This document shows, one piece after another, positions 1-5,820 of a stretch of 16,878 nt of DNA (within the stretch, counting starts at the first letter, position 1; the number at the start of each line of letters is the position of its first letter). Below the pieces are notes generated by a model. It ran no database searches. It was not told where the DNA came from and saw nothing but the letters and a program-made list of their open reading frames with translations. Position numbers and translations under genes: made by a program. The stretch is from assembly GCA_017437705.1 (NCBI GenBank), contig JAFRYJ010000257.1, forward strand, positions 1 through 16,878, in the 5' to 3' direction. The DNA comes from Lachnospiraceae bacterium (GTDB taxonomy: Bacteria; Bacillota_A; Clostridia; Lachnospirales; Lachnospiraceae).

Positions 1-83
1 ATAGGTAATCCTGAAACCAAGAAGAAAGGCTGATATGCCACCTCTTCCAGAATTCAGAGATATTCTGTGAGATATAAGGAAGA

Positions 84-296
84 TTGAAATTTGGCTTGAA
101 ATCAAAGCTAAGCATCTTTGATATGCAGGAAAACACCTATGCGAATGCCGAAACCCTCAAAGATCCCGGGGAGCAGGCAGACACAGAAACACAAAAACAG
201 AAGGACCTGAAAGAGGCCCTTCGTAAGATCCGTTCCAAATACGGTGATGACGCCGTCAAAAAAGCCCGCCACCTACGTAAAAAGGATTGGGAATAA
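84..296 (+). pseudogene. C-terminal remnant of a Y-family DNA polymerase (DinB/UmuC-like)
   Basis: This 70-residue frame opens with TTG; an AAGGA lies just upstream and an in-frame stop sits at 75-77. The peptide starts with a stretch like the beta-clamp-binding motif of Y-family polymerases (KSKLSIFD, compare QLSLFD). It ends with the amphipathic segment typical of their C-termini (IRSKYGDDAVKKARHL, compare IRKKYGxxSILRAxSL). The palm, finger and little-finger domains (about 350 residues) are absent: the upstream 83 bases have stops in the same frame and no recognisable polymerase sequence in any frame. It is best read as a decayed gene tail; a short expressed protein cannot be excluded. The identification rests on motif memory, so confidence is moderate. 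Confidence 0.5.
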
Positions 297-363
297 TGAT
301 TGATATCTATAAATATTGATTTTGAAGTTCCGTAATTCAAAAACAAGAGCTCAGCCCCCACTT

Positions 364-432
364 AAGCAAAATAACACACCCTGTACGAACATATCGTAAG
401 ATCCGAGAGTACAGGGTGTGATTATTTTGCTT
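364..432. repeat. Palindromic element copy 1 (23-bp arms, conserved loop)
   Basis: The left arm is 364-386 and the right arm 409-432. They are complementary over 23 bp, with one extra A in the right arm. The 22-nt loop (387-408) begins GAACAT and ends CCGAGA, and encloses a small nested stem (ATC-GTAA-GAT). The same outer-loop words recur in copy 2 with a different but still paired inner stem. It can act as a factor-independent terminator-like hairpin for the upstream remnant gene, since it is flanked by AT-rich sequence, but there is no pure T tract. Confidence 0.7.
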
Positions 433-435
433 GTT

Positions 436-464
436 TGCCCGAAGGGTCCGAGAGGAAAACAGAT
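436..464. repeat. Palindromic element copy 2 (truncated): 29-bp direct repeat with 526-554
   Basis: These 29 bases are identical to 526-554, 90 bp downstream. The segment contains the 3' half of the inner-stem loop (CCCGAAGGG then TCCGAGA) and the right arm GGAAAACAGAT. The matching left arm is missing: the bases before it are the end of copy 1. It therefore looks like a truncated unit left by recombination or deletion between neighbouring copies. Confidence 0.7.
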
Positions 465-498
465 CGTATTTTCGTTTCCCTGTTTGCAGTCCCATTAT

Positions 499-565
499 AA
501 AAACCGGATATCTGTTTTCCGAACATGCCCGAAGGGTCCGAGAGGAAAACAGATACCCGGTTTTT
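499..565 (-). terminator. Intrinsic terminator of the flavin reductase gene, formed by palindromic element copy 3
   Basis: Arms 544-565 and 499-520 pair over 22 bp. The single non-Watson-Crick position is A-C when read on the plus strand but a G-U pair on the minus strand, which favours minus-strand function. The minus-strand loop contains CCC-TTCG-GGC, a UUCG tetraloop, within the conserved outer loop (TCTCGGA / ATGTTC). It starts three bases after the flavin reductase stop codon and ends in TTTTTATAA. Confidence 0.8.
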
Positions 566-568
566 AAC

Positions 569-1132
569 TTACTTCTTCTGCACGGAAAATCCGAATTTAC
601 CCAGCCTCTTTCCCAGTTCGAAATACGCCCCGTGGCAATAGCATATGGGCGATGTTTCTCTCAGGTCGAAGGCTCCGCTGCTGTCCAGATACTCATCATC
701 CGCAAAAACGCTGACCACTTCGCCGATGAACATGTCGTGGGAGCCAAGAGGTACTATATCCTTCACCCTGCATTCAATAGAGACCGGTGATTCCTTTATC
801 ATAGGCGCGAATTCCAGGGTGCCCTTTACCGGCGTAACTCCGAGTTCCTTGAATTTATCTATATCCCGGCCCGACTTCACGCCTGCCTCGTCCGCTACCT
901 TCAACAGCTTTCTCGTAGTGAGGTTTATAACAAATTCCCCTGTATCCTTAATGATGTCATGGGAATACCTTTCCGGCCTCAGGGAAATATACGCCATGGG
1001 CGGATCGCTGCATATGGTCCCTGTCCAGGCCGCAGTCATCATGTTGTATCTGCCGTCCTTAGTACCGCTGCTGATAAGCAATGCGGGTATCGGGTAGATC
1101 ATGTTTCCCGCTTTCCATTGTTTTTTTGCCAT
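569..1132 (-). CDS. Flavin reductase family protein (FMN-binding split barrel)
   Basis: The protein has 187 residues, the usual length for stand-alone flavin reductase-like or flavoredoxin-type proteins. These bind FMN in a split beta-barrel and transfer electrons from NAD(P)H or a partner flavoprotein. Recognisable features are the N-terminal stretch with GRYNMMTAAW and the SDPPMAYISL strand, the RYSHDIIKDTGEFVINL segment (residues about 53-70) typical of the flavin-binding half, and the central SPVSIECRV strand. The physiological electron partner and substrate are not evident. The ATG lies 9 bases after the mtnN stop codon, so the two genes are probably co-transcribed, and a terminator follows directly. 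The link to MTA/SAH metabolism may be only positional. There is no signal peptide or membrane segment, so it should be cytoplasmic. Confidence 0.85.
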   Translation of the reverse strand: MAKKQWKAGNMIYPIPALLISSGTKDGRYNMMTAAWTGTICSDPPMAYISLRPERYSHDIIKDTGEFVINLTTRKLLKVADEAGVKSGRDIDKFKELGVTPVKGTLEFAPMIKESPVSIECRVKDIVPLGSHDMFIGEVVSVFADDEYLDSSGAFDLRETSPICYCHGAYFELGKRLGKFGFSVQKK

Positions 1133-1141
1133 AAAATTTAT

Positions 1142-1846
1142 TTACCGTCCTTCTCTGATCATATTAGTAACAAGCGTTACGGAATTAACGGCAGCCATTT
1201 TCTCGAACTCGTCGTATACCATTCCGGCGCTGCCGTCCGCCTTGTCGGAAATGGCCCTCAGTATTACGAAAGGCACCTTGTTGAGCCAGGCCGCCTGGGC
1301 TATTGATGCACCCTCCATCTCGGTGCAGTATCCGCCGAATTCCCGTACGAGATCGGCCTTTACTGCATCGTCCGAAACGAACTGGTCGCCGCTTAATATC
1401 CTCCCCTCAAATACCTTTATTCCGGGTATTGACTCGCGGCATACCCTTACGGCAAGCTCCCGAAGCTCTTTGTTCGCAGGGAAAATGTATTCCTCAGACT
1501 GAGGTATCTGTCCCTTTTTATAACCGAAAACGGTTGCGTCCACATCGTGCTGTACGGCGTCCGTGGAAACCACTATATCACCTATGTCTATCTCGTTTTT
1601 AAGGCTTCCGGCGATACCCGTATTTATTACGGCAGATACATTGTACCTGTCCACAAGGATCTGGGTGCACATGGCGGCATTTACCTTTCCAACGCCGGAG
1701 CGCACCACAATGACCCTCTTTCCTTCAAAGGTCCCGTCGTAGAAATACATGGATGCGATCTTGCTTACCATTACGTTTTCCAGTCTGTCTCTCAGGTCTT
1801 CGACCTCGACTTCCATGGCGCCGATTATACCCCATGTTTTTATCAT
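1142..1846 (-). CDS. mtnN: 5'-methylthioadenosine/S-adenosylhomocysteine nucleosidase
   Basis: The 234-residue protein is close to the family length (E. coli Pfs has 232). It hydrolyses MTA, SAH and 5'-deoxyadenosine to adenine and the thioribose or deoxyribose product, clearing inhibitors of methyltransferases, polyamine synthesis and radical-SAM enzymes; release of S-ribosylhomocysteine feeds the AI-2 branch. Family hallmarks are visible: the N-terminal GIIGAMEVEVEDL with Glu14 (equivalent of E. coli Glu12), NTGIAGSL near residue 75, EMEGAS with Glu178 (Glu174), and AISD with Asp201 (Asp197), so both proposed catalytic acids are present. The ATG is preceded by GGAGGG at good spacing. It is the first gene of a short operon with a flavin reductase. 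A separate phosphorylase acting on similar nucleosides lies about 2 kb away at 3900-4628. Confidence 0.95.
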   Translation of the reverse strand: MIKTWGIIGAMEVEVEDLRDRLENVMVSKIASMYFYDGTFEGKRVIVVRSGVGKVNAAMCTQILVDRYNVSAVINTGIAGSLKNEIDIGDIVVSTDAVQHDVDATVFGYKKGQIPQSEEYIFPANKELRELAVRVCRESIPGIKVFEGRILSGDQFVSDDAVKADLVREFGGYCTEMEGASIAQAAWLNKVPFVILRAISDKADGSAGMVYDEFEKMAAVNSVTLVTNMIREGR

Positions 1847-1879
1847 GTCATTCCCTCCGAAATATCAATATACGTCATT

Positions 1880-1888
1880 ATTTTAGCA
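1880..1888 (-). promoter_or_regulatory. Possible extended -10 promoter for mtnN
   Basis: Read on the minus strand this is TGCTAAAAT, an extended -10 form (TGn plus a near-consensus hexamer), 34 bases before the mtnN ATG. No matching -35 is obvious at 17 bp. A TTGACA just upstream sits only 10 bp away, too close to pair with this hexamer. Confidence 0.35.
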
Positions 1889-1926
1889 TCACCGCTGTCA
1901 ATACTCTAGTATTAGTTTGCCCCTTT

Positions 1927-1935
1927 TGATATAAT
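1927..1935 (+). promoter_or_regulatory. Extended -10 promoter for the TSCPD-murG operon
   Basis: The sequence TGATATAAT is a perfect extended -10 (TGnTATAAT) about 36 bases before the ATG at 1971. The -35 region is poor, as is common with extended -10 promoters. It lies in the divergent spacer between mtnN and this operon. Confidence 0.6.
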
Positions 1936-1970
1936 AGTTTTCGCTATTTTCAGAACAGGAGGCATAAGCA

Positions 1971-2216
1971 ATGCAGTACATAACATCAGGCGTATGTTCG
2001 AGAAGTATAGATTTTGAAGTGGAAGACGGCATCATCACATCCTGCAGCTTCAACGGCGGCTGCAGCGGCAATACCCAGGGCGTTGCAAAGCTCGTCACCG
2101 GTATGGAGGTGGATAAGGTCATCTCCCTTCTCCGCGGAATCAGGTGCGGAAGAAACGTCACATCCTGTCCCGACCAGCTGGCCCAGGCCCTCGAAGCATA
2201 CAAAAACGCCGAATAA
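1971..2216 (+). CDS. Small TSCPD-domain protein (TIGR03905-type, four conserved Cys)
   Basis: This 81-residue protein matches the small stand-alone TSCPD proteins. That Cys-rich module also occurs at the C-terminus of B12-dependent ribonucleotide reductases. Visible features are cysteines at 9, 25, 31, 59 and 66, the SFNGGCSGNTQG turn (residues 26-37), and the signature CGRNVTSCPDQLAQAL. The cysteines suggest metal or Fe-S binding or redox exchange, but the stand-alone family has no established function that I can name. The start is supported by AGGAGG nine bases upstream. murG follows after 15 bases with its own AGGAGG, so the two form an operon. It is soluble, with no membrane segment. Confidence 0.85.
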   Translation: MQYITSGVCSRSIDFEVEDGIITSCSFNGGCSGNTQGVAKLVTGMEVDKVISLLRGIRCGRNVTSCPDQLAQALEAYKNAE

Positions 2217-2231
2217 AACAGGAGGCATACT

Positions 2232-3314
2232 ATGCCGAAGATCGTACTCACCGGCGGAGGCACCGCCGGCCATGTAACACCGAATATAGCTCTTATCCCG
2301 ACCCTCAGATCAATGGGATACGAGATCGAATACATCGGTTCAAAGACCGGTATCGAGAAAAGACTCATCGAAAACCAGGGAATACCCTACCACGAGATCT
2401 CTTCCGGTAAGCTTAGAAGATATGCATCCGTCAAGAACCTTTCGGATCCATTCAGGATCATGAAGGGTTATAACGAGGCCAAAAAGCTGCTGGATAAGAT
2501 CAAACCGGATATCGTTTTTTCAAAGGGCGGTTATGTTTCCGTACCGGTGGTCTATGCTGCCGCTAAGAAAAAGATACCGGCCATCATACACGAATCGGAT
2601 ATTACTCCCGGCCTTGCCAACAAGCTGTGTTTCAAGAAGTCCGAGAAGATCTGCTGCAATTTCCCGGAGACCCTGGAATACCTTCCCGCGGGAAAGGCCG
2701 TTCTTACGGGTTCTCCCATAAGGAGCGAGCTGTTTTCCGGAGCCCGTTCCGCAGGTCTCAGGCTCTGCGGCTTTGACGGATCAAAGCCCGTCGTCATGGT
2801 AATCGGCGGAAGCCTGGGGGCCGTCAGCGTAAACAACCAGGTGCGCCAGGCCCTGCCCGGACTTCTGCAAAACTTCAACGTGGCCCACATCTGCGGAAAA
2901 GGCAATCTCGACCCGGCACTTCAGGGCACTTCCGGTTATGTGCAGTTCGAGTATGTTCAGAGCGACCTGCGCCATCTTTTTGCATGCAGCGACATAGTTA
3001 TCTCCAGAGCCGGTGCAAATGCGATCTGCGAGCTTTTAGCCCTTAAGAAGCCTGCCCTGCTCATACCCCTCCCTTCATCGGGAAGCCGCGGCGACCAGCT
3101 TCTTAACGCCGCATCCTTCGAAAAGCAGGGCTTTTCACTGCTGCTTCACGAGGAGGATATGAACGATGAGACCTTCATCGCCGCGGTAAAAGAGCTTTAT
3201 GTAAAGAGCGACGAATTAACGGCGGCAATGAAGAACGCTCCCGCATCCGATGCTGTAAAAACGATCACATCTCTTATAGATGACACAGTCTTCAACAGAA
3301 GGTCCGGCTCCTGA
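2232..3314 (+). CDS. murG: UDP-GlcNAc:undecaprenyl-PP-MurNAc-pentapeptide GlcNAc transferase MurG
   Basis: The 360-residue length is normal for MurG, the peripheral membrane GT28 enzyme that converts lipid I to lipid II in peptidoglycan synthesis. Motifs are in order: N-terminal LTGGGTAGHVTPN (the lipid and phosphate loop), KGGYVSVPVVYAA, HESDITPGLANKL, the second-domain glycine loop VIGGSLGAVSVN (about residue 190), and the UDP-GlcNAc-binding SRAGANAICELLALKKPALLIPLP followed by GDQLLNA. The start has AGGAGG eight bases upstream. The gene is not in a dcw cell-division cluster but downstream of a small TSCPD gene, so it may be a relocated single copy or a second MurG-like paralogue; the window cannot decide this. 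A strong hairpin follows. Confidence 0.93.
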   Translation: MPKIVLTGGGTAGHVTPNIALIPTLRSMGYEIEYIGSKTGIEKRLIENQGIPYHEISSGKLRRYASVKNLSDPFRIMKGYNEAKKLLDKIKPDIVFSKGGYVSVPVVYAAAKKKIPAIIHESDITPGLANKLCFKKSEKICCNFPETLEYLPAGKAVLTGSPIRSELFSGARSAGLRLCGFDGSKPVVMVIGGSLGAVSVNNQVRQALPGLLQNFNVAHICGKGNLDPALQGTSGYVQFEYVQSDLRHLFACSDIVISRAGANAICELLALKKPALLIPLPSSGSRGDQLLNAASFEKQGFSLLLHEEDMNDETFIAAVKELYVKSDELTAAMKNAPASDAVKTITSLIDDTVFNRRSGS

Positions 3315-3355
3315 TACAAGTTAAAAGCAGGAACAAATGCTTATCCGCAAACAGT

Positions 3356-3407
3356 AAGACCCGTTATACAAAGCTGCCTCCAGGCAGTGGTCTGTATAAC
3401 GGGTCTT
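3356..3407. terminator. Bidirectional terminator between murG and the HIT gene
   Basis: The 15-bp perfect arms (3356-3370 and 3393-3407) are complementary. They surround a 22-nt loop that itself contains a nested stem (CTGCC-TCCA-GGCAG). It lies between two convergent genes. The plus strand continues TTTAAGTTT; the minus strand runs TTACTG with fewer Ts, so it should work best for murG. Two-level architecture and loop length resemble the elements at 364-432 and 499-565, but the loop words differ. Confidence 0.85.
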
Positions 3408-3452
3408 TAAGTTTCCTGTAATGCTTCAGGCAGTAATGCAGATGACGGCTGA

Positions 3453-3881
3453 TCATTCTATGCTCTTATTGATCGTTTCCGCGATGGCTGCCTGCTTTTC
3501 GGGATCGCTCTTTCCGGGCTTCCAGAGGACCTTCTGTCCGTCGCCGGTATATCTGGGTATCACATGGATGTGGAAGTGGAATACGGACTGCCCCGCGATC
3601 TCCTCGTTGTTCTGGATGATGTTCACACCTTCGCATCCAAGCCCGTCCTTCATCGCCAGAGCGATCTTTTTGGCTGTCTTAAACGCCTTGCCGGTAAACT
3701 CCTCATCCATATCATAGATGTTCCTGAAATGATATTTCGGGAGCACCAGTGCATGACCCTTTGTTGCGGGATTGAGATCCAGTATCACCCTGAAATCATC
3801 GTCTTCGAATACGGTATTTGTGGGGATCTCCCCGTTGGCTATCTTACAGAAAATACATTCGGGATCTTTTGTAAATGACAT
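3453..3881 (-). CDS. HIT family protein (histidine triad hydrolase)
   Basis: The 142-residue protein carries the histidine triad HFHIH followed by V (His102, His104, His106; active-site nucleophile His104). The family hydrolyses or transfers nucleoside phosphoramidates, dinucleoside polyphosphates and similar adenosine-containing substrates in the cytoplasm. Also visible are the N-terminal CIFCKIANGEIP (Cys9, Cys12, a possible zinc pair), the FRVILDLNPATKGHALVLPK core strand, and GVNIIQNN. The ATG has GGAGG nearby. It is the last gene of the mtnA-phosphorylase-HIT operon, 18 bases after the phosphorylase, so a role in purine nucleotide salvage is plausible but inferred only from context. Confidence 0.93.
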   Translation of the reverse strand: MSFTKDPECIFCKIANGEIPTNTVFEDDDFRVILDLNPATKGHALVLPKYHFRNIYDMDEEFTGKAFKTAKKIALAMKDGLGCEGVNIIQNNEEIAGQSVFHFHIHVIPRYTGDGQKVLWKPGKSDPEKQAAIAETINKSIE

Positions 3882-3899
3882 TTTGTTTTCCTCCGGTCC

Positions 3900-4628
3900 T
3901 TAATCTACGAAATGAATACCTGTTTCAAGAGCTATCTCCATCATATCCCTGAAGCTGTCCTGTCTTTCGATCGCCGAAAGCGCCTGGGGTTTGAACAGAT
4001 GGTCTGATATTGAAAGGATCGATAAAGCTTTTTTCCTGTTGGCGCATGCCGTCCAGTAAAGTCCCGCCGTTTCCATTTCAACCGCAAGATGGCCGAAATC
4101 CCTCAGCTTTTCATTGAGTCCGGGCTGGGGATAATAGAAGAAGTCTGAAGTGTATACCTTGCCTACCTTGAACTTCACGTCCATTGCCCTGGCGTTCTTA
4201 ACGGCCTCCTCCAGCATCTCGTAATCAGCGCATGCAGCCAGCTGCCCGGGTATTCCGTAGGCATCGCCGTAAGCTGAATTGGAAGAAGCTGCTTCCGCTA
4301 TTACAACGTCCATCGTGTCGACATCCATGTCAAGGCCGCCTGCGGAGCCTATCCTTATGATGGCCTCCACATCAAACTGGCTGTAAAGCTCCTGGGCGTA
4401 GATGCCCATGGACGGAATTCCCATTCCGTGCCCCATAACGGAGATCCTTTTCCCTTTGTATGTCCCCGTAAACCCGAGCATGTTCCTGGTGTCATTGAAG
4501 CAAACGACGTCTGTCATGAAATTGTCTGCCACGGCCTTTGCCCTCAGGGGATCTCCCGGCATAAGGACTACCTTTGCAAGCTCGTCCTTAACTACTATAC
4601 TTGCAGATATACTTTCTCTGGGCTCCAT
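3900..4628 (-). CDS. deoD: DeoD-type purine nucleoside phosphorylase, possibly an MTA/5'-deoxyadenosine phosphorylase
   Basis: The 242-residue protein aligns by eye along its length with hexameric PNPs such as E. coli DeoD. Shared motifs are VVLMPGDPLRAK with the phosphate-binding Arg, RNMLGFTGTYKGKRISVMGHGMG, IRIGSAGG, VEMETAGLY (ribose-binding Glu), and the catalytic Asp in SISDH with ERQ downstream. Such enzymes use phosphate to split purine nucleosides into base and (deoxy)ribose 1-phosphate. The N-terminus differs: DeoD has PHINA, with His4 contacting the ribose 5'-OH of the neighbouring subunit, whereas here the matching stretch reads ESISA and no His is present, with about three extra residues before VVLMPG. 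The mtnA stop codon is only 15 bases upstream, so MTA or 5'-deoxyadenosine may be the true substrate. The start has AGGAGG. Confidence 0.88.
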   Translation of the reverse strand: MEPRESISASIVVKDELAKVVLMPGDPLRAKAVADNFMTDVVCFNDTRNMLGFTGTYKGKRISVMGHGMGIPSMGIYAQELYSQFDVEAIIRIGSAGGLDMDVDTMDVVIAEAASSNSAYGDAYGIPGQLAACADYEMLEEAVKNARAMDVKFKVGKVYTSDFFYYPQPGLNEKLRDFGHLAVEMETAGLYWTACANRKKALSILSISDHLFKPQALSAIERQDSFRDMMEIALETGIHFVD

Positions 4629-4643
4629 ATCTTCTCCTCCTCA

Positions 4644-5708
4644 TCATTCGAATAGTTTCTTCAGGTTTATATCAAAGGGCGGGTACGCTATCCCCCGCTC
4701 GGTGATGATCCCGGTAACAAGCTCGTGGTCCGTTACGTCAAACGCAGGATTGTAGCTCTTTACGCCTGCAGGAGCCATGGGCTCCTTATACCACATCTCC
4801 TTAATCTCTCCGGCGTCCCTTTCCTCTATGATGATGTCCCCGCCGCACGGCGTGTCAAAATCTATAGTGGATGAAGGTGCAAGTGTATAAAATGGAATGC
4901 CGTAATGCTTAGCCAATACCGCCACGCTGGAGGTGCCTATCTTATTTGCAAAATCACCGTTGGCCGCTATGCGGTCGGCTCCGACGAAAACTATGTCCAC
5001 CTTCCCCTGCTTCATAACGATCGAAGCCATGTTGTCGCAGATGACCGTAACGTCTATACCGGCCTTGTTAAGCTCATATGACGTGAGCCTTGCTCCCTGC
5101 AGAAGGGGCCTTGTTTCGTCGGAAAAGACCTTTAGGTCAAGACCTTGTTCCGCCCCGTAATAAACAGGAGCCGTCGCTGTGCCGTAACCAAGGCATGCAA
5201 GGTATCCCGCGTTGCAGTGGGTGAGCACGCTGTCTCCGTCCTTCAGGAGTTTTACACCGTGTTTCGCGATATTCCTTGTCATTTCCACGTTTTCCGCGTC
5301 GATCTTTTTGGCTTCTTCACACAGTATGTTTATTATCTCCGGTACGGGCTTTTCGATATTCGCCTCGGCCACTCCCTTCATCCTGTTCAAAGCCCAGGAA
5401 AGGTTCACTGCCGTGGGACGGGAGCTGTTAAGATAGTCAGCCTGCCTTATAAACTCGGCAAGAAAGCCTGCATTATCCATATCCCGGTTCTTTTCGGCCA
5501 GTACATATATGGCATAGCCTGCAAAAACGCCGATGGCAGGAGCTCCCCTTACCTGGAGGAGCTTTATCGCCCTGTATGCTGCCTCCTCATCGGATATTTC
5601 CAGATATTCTTCGTGATTGGGAAGCCTGGTCTGATCCAGAATTATGACACTTTTTTCATCCTCCGAAAGCCTGATGACCTCGGGGTGCCTTACATCAAAT
5701 AGATCCAT
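4644..5708 (-). CDS. mtnA: S-methyl-5-thioribose-1-phosphate isomerase (MtnA/DrdI family)
   Basis: The 354-residue protein belongs to the eIF2B-like isomerase family and converts 5-methylthioribose 1-phosphate (or 5-deoxyribose 1-phosphate in DrdI paralogues) to the ribulose 1-phosphate. Motifs include LLQVRGAPAIGVFAGYA, the catalytic-Cys loop THCNAGYLACLGYGTA, SDETRPLLQGARLTSYEL, ICDNMASIVMKQGKVD, and the catalytic-Asp segment VGADRIAANGDFANKIGT. The ATG has GGGAGG upstream and a near-consensus promoter. It is the first gene of an operon with a nucleoside phosphorylase and a HIT protein; neither the kinase (mtnK) nor the dehydratase (mtnB) or aldolase needed next is in the window. This pairing favours the phosphorolytic route to the sugar 1-phosphate. 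Choosing between methylthioribose and deoxyribose substrates needs a phylogeny. Confidence 0.93.
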   Translation of the reverse strand: MDLFDVRHPEVIRLSEDEKSVIILDQTRLPNHEEYLEISDEEAAYRAIKLLQVRGAPAIGVFAGYAIYVLAEKNRDMDNAGFLAEFIRQADYLNSSRPTAVNLSWALNRMKGVAEANIEKPVPEIINILCEEAKKIDAENVEMTRNIAKHGVKLLKDGDSVLTHCNAGYLACLGYGTATAPVYYGAEQGLDLKVFSDETRPLLQGARLTSYELNKAGIDVTVICDNMASIVMKQGKVDIVFVGADRIAANGDFANKIGTSSVAVLAKHYGIPFYTLAPSSTIDFDTPCGGDIIIEERDAGEIKEMWYKEPMAPAGVKSYNPAFDVTDHELVTGIITERGIAYPPFDINLKKLFE

Positions 5709-5737
5709 ACGATCCTCCCGCTGTTTTGATCGTTTGA

Positions 5738-5766
5738 ATTATATCATGTAAAAAGTGCCACTGCAA
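5738..5766 (-). promoter_or_regulatory. Sigma-A-type promoter of the mtnA operon
   Basis: On the minus strand the -35 is TTGCAG (5761-5766), the spacer is 17 bp, and the -10 is TATAAT (5738-5743) preceded by TG to give an extended -10. It lies 29 bases before the mtnA ATG. This gives the salvage operon its own transcription start despite the tad operon reading toward it. Confidence 0.8.
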
Positions 5767-5803
5767 TTTAAGACATCCTTCATTATCTGCTGTCCATATG
5801 TTC

Positions 5804-5820
5804 AAGGCGGATCATGCCTT
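5804..5820 (-). other. Short imperfect palindrome at the end of the tad operon
   Basis: The 5-bp arms AAGGC and GCCTT flank 7 bases at the FHA stop codon, with no T tract after them. I see no convincing intrinsic terminator between the FHA gene and mtnA, so readthrough from the tad operon into mtnA is possible. Confidence 0.25.

Noticed and set aside
436..554. Two identical 29-bp repeats as a possible CRISPR array
   Set aside because: There are only two copies, 90 bp apart, each part of a palindromic hairpin, with no regular spacers and no cas genes.
645..1097. 150-codon open frame on the plus strand
   Set aside because: It is antisense to the flavin reductase gene, with no ribosome binding site or recognisable motif.
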